Assembly: GCA_018697195.1 (NCBI GenBank)
Contig: CM031858.1
Coordinates: 126,545,214 to 126,609,213 of the forward strand
Direction of reading: 5' to 3'
Origin: Certhia americana
Lineage: Eukaryota > Chordata > Aves > Passeriformes > Certhiidae
Length of the DNA: 64,000 nt
Part shown: piece after piece, positions 60,121 to 64,000 of the stretch
Numbering within the stretch: the first letter of the stretch is position 1
How the letters are laid out: the number at the start of each line of letters is the position of its first letter
Program-made: the position numbers and the translations under genes
The notes under the pieces: generated by a model
Seen by the model: the letters and a program-made list of their open reading frames with translations, nothing else
What the model was told of the DNA's origin: nothing
Databases searched by the model: none

Positions 60121-62392
60121 AAGTTCTTTAAGTTACAGTGTGGCTGTGCAATCAGCCTTTCTCCAGATGGCAAAGAAATTAGGTTTGACTTTAAAGAAAG
60201 TCCTAGGAAATGCAGCATAGAAAGTGTAGCTGAAAGCTTAGTGCTTGTTGCCCAGATCTTTCTATTTGGACAACTTCTTTCAGATCTCTTATCTAGCTGG
60301 CAAAACCCATTTCAAGGCTTTTATTACAACAGCTTCATGCTAGGAGGAAATACCTGAACTCAAAGAGCATAGAAATCCTTTTTCCAAAATAATAGGTTTT
60401 TGCAAATTGGCATAGGAATGGAAGTAAATTATTTATAAATTTAAGTTAAAATATTATGATTTAAAGCAGTTTATTTTTGTGGCTCTTGTGCATTCCTCCA
60501 CTGTTCTTCTAGTCCAGATGTTGTCATGTTTTTCCAATACATTAGAACTTAGGGGACTAAATTGCCGAGACAGCAACCACAAAAAATGTCCCAGCAGCAC
60601 AGGGCATAGGAAGGCTGAGGATAATGGATGGTAATACATTTCTTAAACACAATGCTGTATTCCATCAACCACTGATTATTGTCTACACATTTTAGGCTAC
60701 CCCACTCTGCAGGGAAAGTGTAAGTACCCTTCCAGGAAACTGGGATTAATGAAATGTGATAGCCTTGGCAAAACCTTCACAGTATAAATAGAAGTGGATC
60801 CCTGGCTTTCTGGATGAATGTGTGCAAGGTTTTAATGTCTAAAGCTCTGAACCTACAAAACATTATAGACTTGTTTAACTTTTTGCATAGCAGGACACCT
60901 ACTGATGGTATTTGAGAGTATGAAGTTAAAAACGAACATAGTATAGGAATGAATGAAAAATAGTCTTAAGGATGATAGAAGAAAACCCAGAAATCTCTTC
61001 TGAAAAATATTATATCATAAAAATATTGAAATAATTTTTTCATTTTGTAAGTTCCAAATACTACATATCTCAATAGTGTATTCATTTGTGAATAAAACCC
61101 TGCAAATACACTTACTAAATATATCACTAGCTCTCATAGTGACATTTTTTATTTAATGTTTACAGACAATTGAGATACTATTATTTGTAATGGTCTGGTC
61201 AAAATTAAATATTGTAATAGATAATCTCCCCATATAGCTATTGTAACTAAACCAGTGGGGGGGAAGTTGCAAAGTCATGAAAAGTTCTGGAGTAAAGTAG
61301 GAGGGCACCTCCAAGCCACCAGCCACTGCTTGATCTGAGGAAGCTTTGGCCATCCTGGTGCAAAGTACTTCACAGGGTGCAAGAGGTAAGGATCACCTTA
61401 AAAATAAAATAAGTCATAGCAAACACTGGCCTGTGGCATAAAGGTGTGAGAGAGCCCCGATGGTTATGAAAGAGTTGTTGTCTCATATTACCTCACACCT
61501 GCTTTGCTAATGTCAGAGATACAGCTCAGCTTGTATGTGCACAGCTGGTTATTGTGGCTAGGATCAAACCTGACTCCTCTGCCTGAGGGAAACAAGTGCC
61601 TCCTTAACTGGGGAATTTTATCTGCTATGGCCTATAGTTTTAGGCTTTTACTACTAACTGAGTATATATTTGAAGTTGTGAAATATAGTACATCAATCTA
61701 TATAAAAAGTAAAGAACTGTCTGTCCTGTAAGTCCCTGTCCCAATCAAAGGAACAGCCAAAGTCAGAAGCAAGCAAAAAACTTGTGTCCAGATAATGAAG
61801 TATTCATAATATTTTCTTGTAACCGGGTACTAGGAACATGTAGTCCATATTTTCCAGCAAGTAACAACAAAATTTTATAGTTGTCATCATGCACCTCATA
61901 TTCAGGGAATATATTTAATTGCAACTAATATGCATGTTTAGAGAACAGATGATATTTGTAGGTGGGCATGGAATGAAAATAAAAACAAATTTTATGTTTT
62001 GCAGTTACACATTAAACCATTAGTATTAGAAATGATGGAGTAGATCTATGTTTTTGTCTTTTCCTTTTAACTCTGTATCTTAATATGAAAACAGGATATA
62101 CAGTGGCAACAGACTCACAGGTTTATAGATATACAAAAGAGAAATGTTGGTACATTTTACTTTCCCTGAATTAGGGGTTTTCACCAAGCAGGCTTGTTCT
62201 TCTTGCTTGTCTTTCACATTTAAAAGAATCCACAGACTCCAGAATTTTGGGCTGGAAGTTTAAAAACCATTTTTGTGTGTCAGGAGATTGCTGAAAATTG
62301 TTAACTGAATGATCCTGAAATTTTCAGGATGTGCACACTTCAGCTGGAACTGCTGATGAGTTTGAACATAGCTTTGTCATACATACATACAT

Positions 62393-62396
<4 letters not shown>

Positions 62397-62442
<46 letters not shown>
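62397..62442. repeat. (AC)23 microsatellite
   Basis: Uninterrupted AC dinucleotides, preceded by CATA units (62379-62392) and followed by a short TA run. Confidence 0.97.
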
Positions 62443-62450
<8 letters not shown>

Positions 62451-62589
62451 GTATACATGTCACTGCTATTGCTTGAAAATCAGTTTGAGCTGTATCTTTG
62501 GAGCTGTATATCTGAAGCAGATGTTTGTCCAAGATAACCAAATGTATTCAACTTTTGGAGTTCCAAAAACTTTAGTTCTTCTTTACAAG

Positions 62590-62863
62590 GGTGTGTGGTG
62601 ACAGGACAAAAGGAATGGCTGTAAACTAAGAGAGGGTAGGTTTAGATTAGATATTAGGATGAAATTCTTTACTGTGAGGGTGATGAGGCACTGGAACAGG
62701 TTGTCCAAAAAGGTTGTGAATGCCTGGAAGTGTTCAAGGCCAAGTGTTGGATGTGGCCCTGAGCAATCTGGTCTAGTGAAAGGTTCCCTGCCCATGCCCA
62801 TGGAAGGGGAGTTGGAACGGGATGATCTTTAAATTTCTTTTCAAACCATTCCATGATACTTCA
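62590..62863 (+). mobile_element. CR1 LINE 3' fragment
   Basis: Contains AGATTAGATATTAGGATGAA, GAGGCACTGGAACAGGTTG, CTGAGCAATCTGGTCTAGTG and ATTCCATGATACTTCAG. Plus orientation; the last bases resemble the CR1 terminal repeat. Confidence 0.88.
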
Positions 62864-64000
62864 GAGATTTGTAGTAGCATTTATTCTGGAAGTTGCATTA
62901 GGCATTAATTAAATCTCATGATTTTGTACAGAAGTGATTGTTGGATAAATAGCACAAGAGAAATGTCTTTTTCTGGAGGTGTCACTGACTGTTGAAACTG
63001 CATTGTTTTAATCGAAACGTTGCTCCTGATAGAAAATATTTGAATCAGAATCAGGCAGTCACACATGAGGCTTTCAGCGGGGAGCTGTGCCCTCTGCTGT
63101 TTGTTGAGAGGAGAAATAGCAATAAGCAGCAGAGCCTGAATACTTTTGACCTGAAACATGGGTAAAATGGGACAGTACAAAAACATCTTCGAACATAACA
63201 ATTTTTATAGGGTAAGATTGTTGTCACAATTTGTTTGCGAATTTTGACAAAATGCTACAGAATATTTAATTCAAGTTTCATTGTAGATTGCATCTGGTGG
63301 CTAAGGATATTTTTTTGTTTCTTGTAACCTGAGAGACTCATCAGTGAAAAAATGGAGCAACAGAACTTTTCAGATGGAATTTTTTTCTTTTCTCAGTGAT
63401 GAAGCATTAAAATTCATGATTTCTTCTAAAACAATGGGTAGAAAAAGTACTAACTCTTCAATCAAAACAGAAGTACAAAACCAAAAAGTATGTGGTTACT
63501 GGAAAGTTTCTTGTTCTTTTTATCATTGTTGAAATTTTTTCTATCAAATTTTTATCAAAATTTCTATCAAAAACTGCTTAAAACCCAATTCAAAGCTTAT
63601 TTGTCAATATTACTGGCTGACTATTCTGCCTGCAATTTGCCATACCTTTTAATTTTAGTGTCCACATTGGTGATTGTCACAAAGAATAATTTATATGAGC
63701 CAGTGAGGGACACAGTGCTTCTTTCACAATTTCTCAAAAAGAGTTCTTAATTACAAAAAGACAGAGGAAAAAAAATACCATAACTTTAGTTTTAACGGTT
63801 TGGTGCTATTCTAAACTATTTTCCTCTCTGAGCTATTGAGCTGCTGGAAACACACCTACACAAGCAACACATTAAAGTTTTGTTACATTAGTAAAACGCA
63901 GATATGTACCTATGCAAATAAGCATATTTATGCATCAAAATCATAGTTTAGCTGATTTTCATTCTAAGATTTTATTACATAAGCAGTGTTCTCTCTTGCT
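62864..64000. other. Intergenic DNA to window end, no gene seen
   Basis: AT-rich, with no exon, RNA gene or classified repeat recognised. Confidence 0.5.

Larger units (their letters stand above)
50312..62589. other. Intergenic AT-rich DNA, no gene seen
   Basis: About 12 kb with no recognisable exon, RNA gene or classified transposon on either strand. It has only simple sequence: A/C-rich (56728-56796), TA-rich (57849-57917), a T run (60095-60120) and the (AC)n at 62397. Confidence 0.55.

Noticed and set aside
60046..60357. 103-codon open frame with a poly-Phe run
   Set aside because: It spans a 26-base T run; no conserved domain, and no CA or other exon signature.
1..64000. CRISPR array, operon or phage-type system
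   Set aside because: Introns, CpG islands and CR1/SINE repeats show a bird nuclear genome; the tandem repeats are microsatellites without spacers.

Overview
The window looks like nuclear DNA from a bird, most likely a passerine. Three spliced genes have long introns with vertebrate splice sites and CpG-island promoters. The interspersed repeats are mainly CR1 LINE 3' ends. Around 16440-16578 (minus strand) there is an element with a tRNA-Ile-like head joined to a CR1-like tail, the design of the passerine TguSINE family. No prokaryotic, plastid or viral gene organisation is visible. The gene order E2F5 - RBIS (C8orf59) - CA13 matches the conserved vertebrate block that is 8q21 in human.

Layout. 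1-1055: upstream sequence with an unusual G/T-rich block (396-506) and then a CpG-island promoter. 1056-15075: E2F5 on the plus strand in nine coding exons. It encodes the winged-helix DNA-binding domain, the dimerisation and marked-box region, and a C-terminal pocket-protein-binding motif. Exon 1 is broken in this sequence by at least two one-base losses, while exons 2-9 are intact. Intron 3 is a textbook U12-type AT-AC intron. About 15035-20218: RBIS on the minus strand in three coding exons (101 aa). It converges on E2F5, and the two genes share an overlapping poly(A) signal at 15050-15058. 20219-21169: a GC-rich divergent promoter between RBIS and CA13, with a palindromic CRE and two tandem 20-bp units that each carry a CTCF core motif. 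21170-38647: CA13 on the plus strand in seven coding exons (258 aa), a cytosolic alpha-carbonic anhydrase with all zinc ligands kept; candidate poly(A) signals lie at 39665, 40540 and 40718.

40724-64000: about 23 kb in which I find no supportable exon. It holds a decayed CR1 reverse-transcriptase fragment, CR1 3' ends, (TTTTC)n and (AC)n microsatellites and AT-rich low-complexity DNA. Other carbonic anhydrase genes usually lie beyond CA13 in vertebrates, but none is recognisable here.

The three genes do not form a pathway. E2F5 is a cell-cycle repressor, RBIS a ribosome-biogenesis factor and CA13 a CO2/bicarbonate enzyme. What links them is architecture: a convergent pair sharing 3' ends, then a divergent pair sharing a promoter. 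I found no wholly new biological system. The strongest observations are the U12 intron, the shared poly(A) signal, the paired CTCF motifs, an E2F5 exon that my remembered human protein lacks, and unusual residues in CA13.
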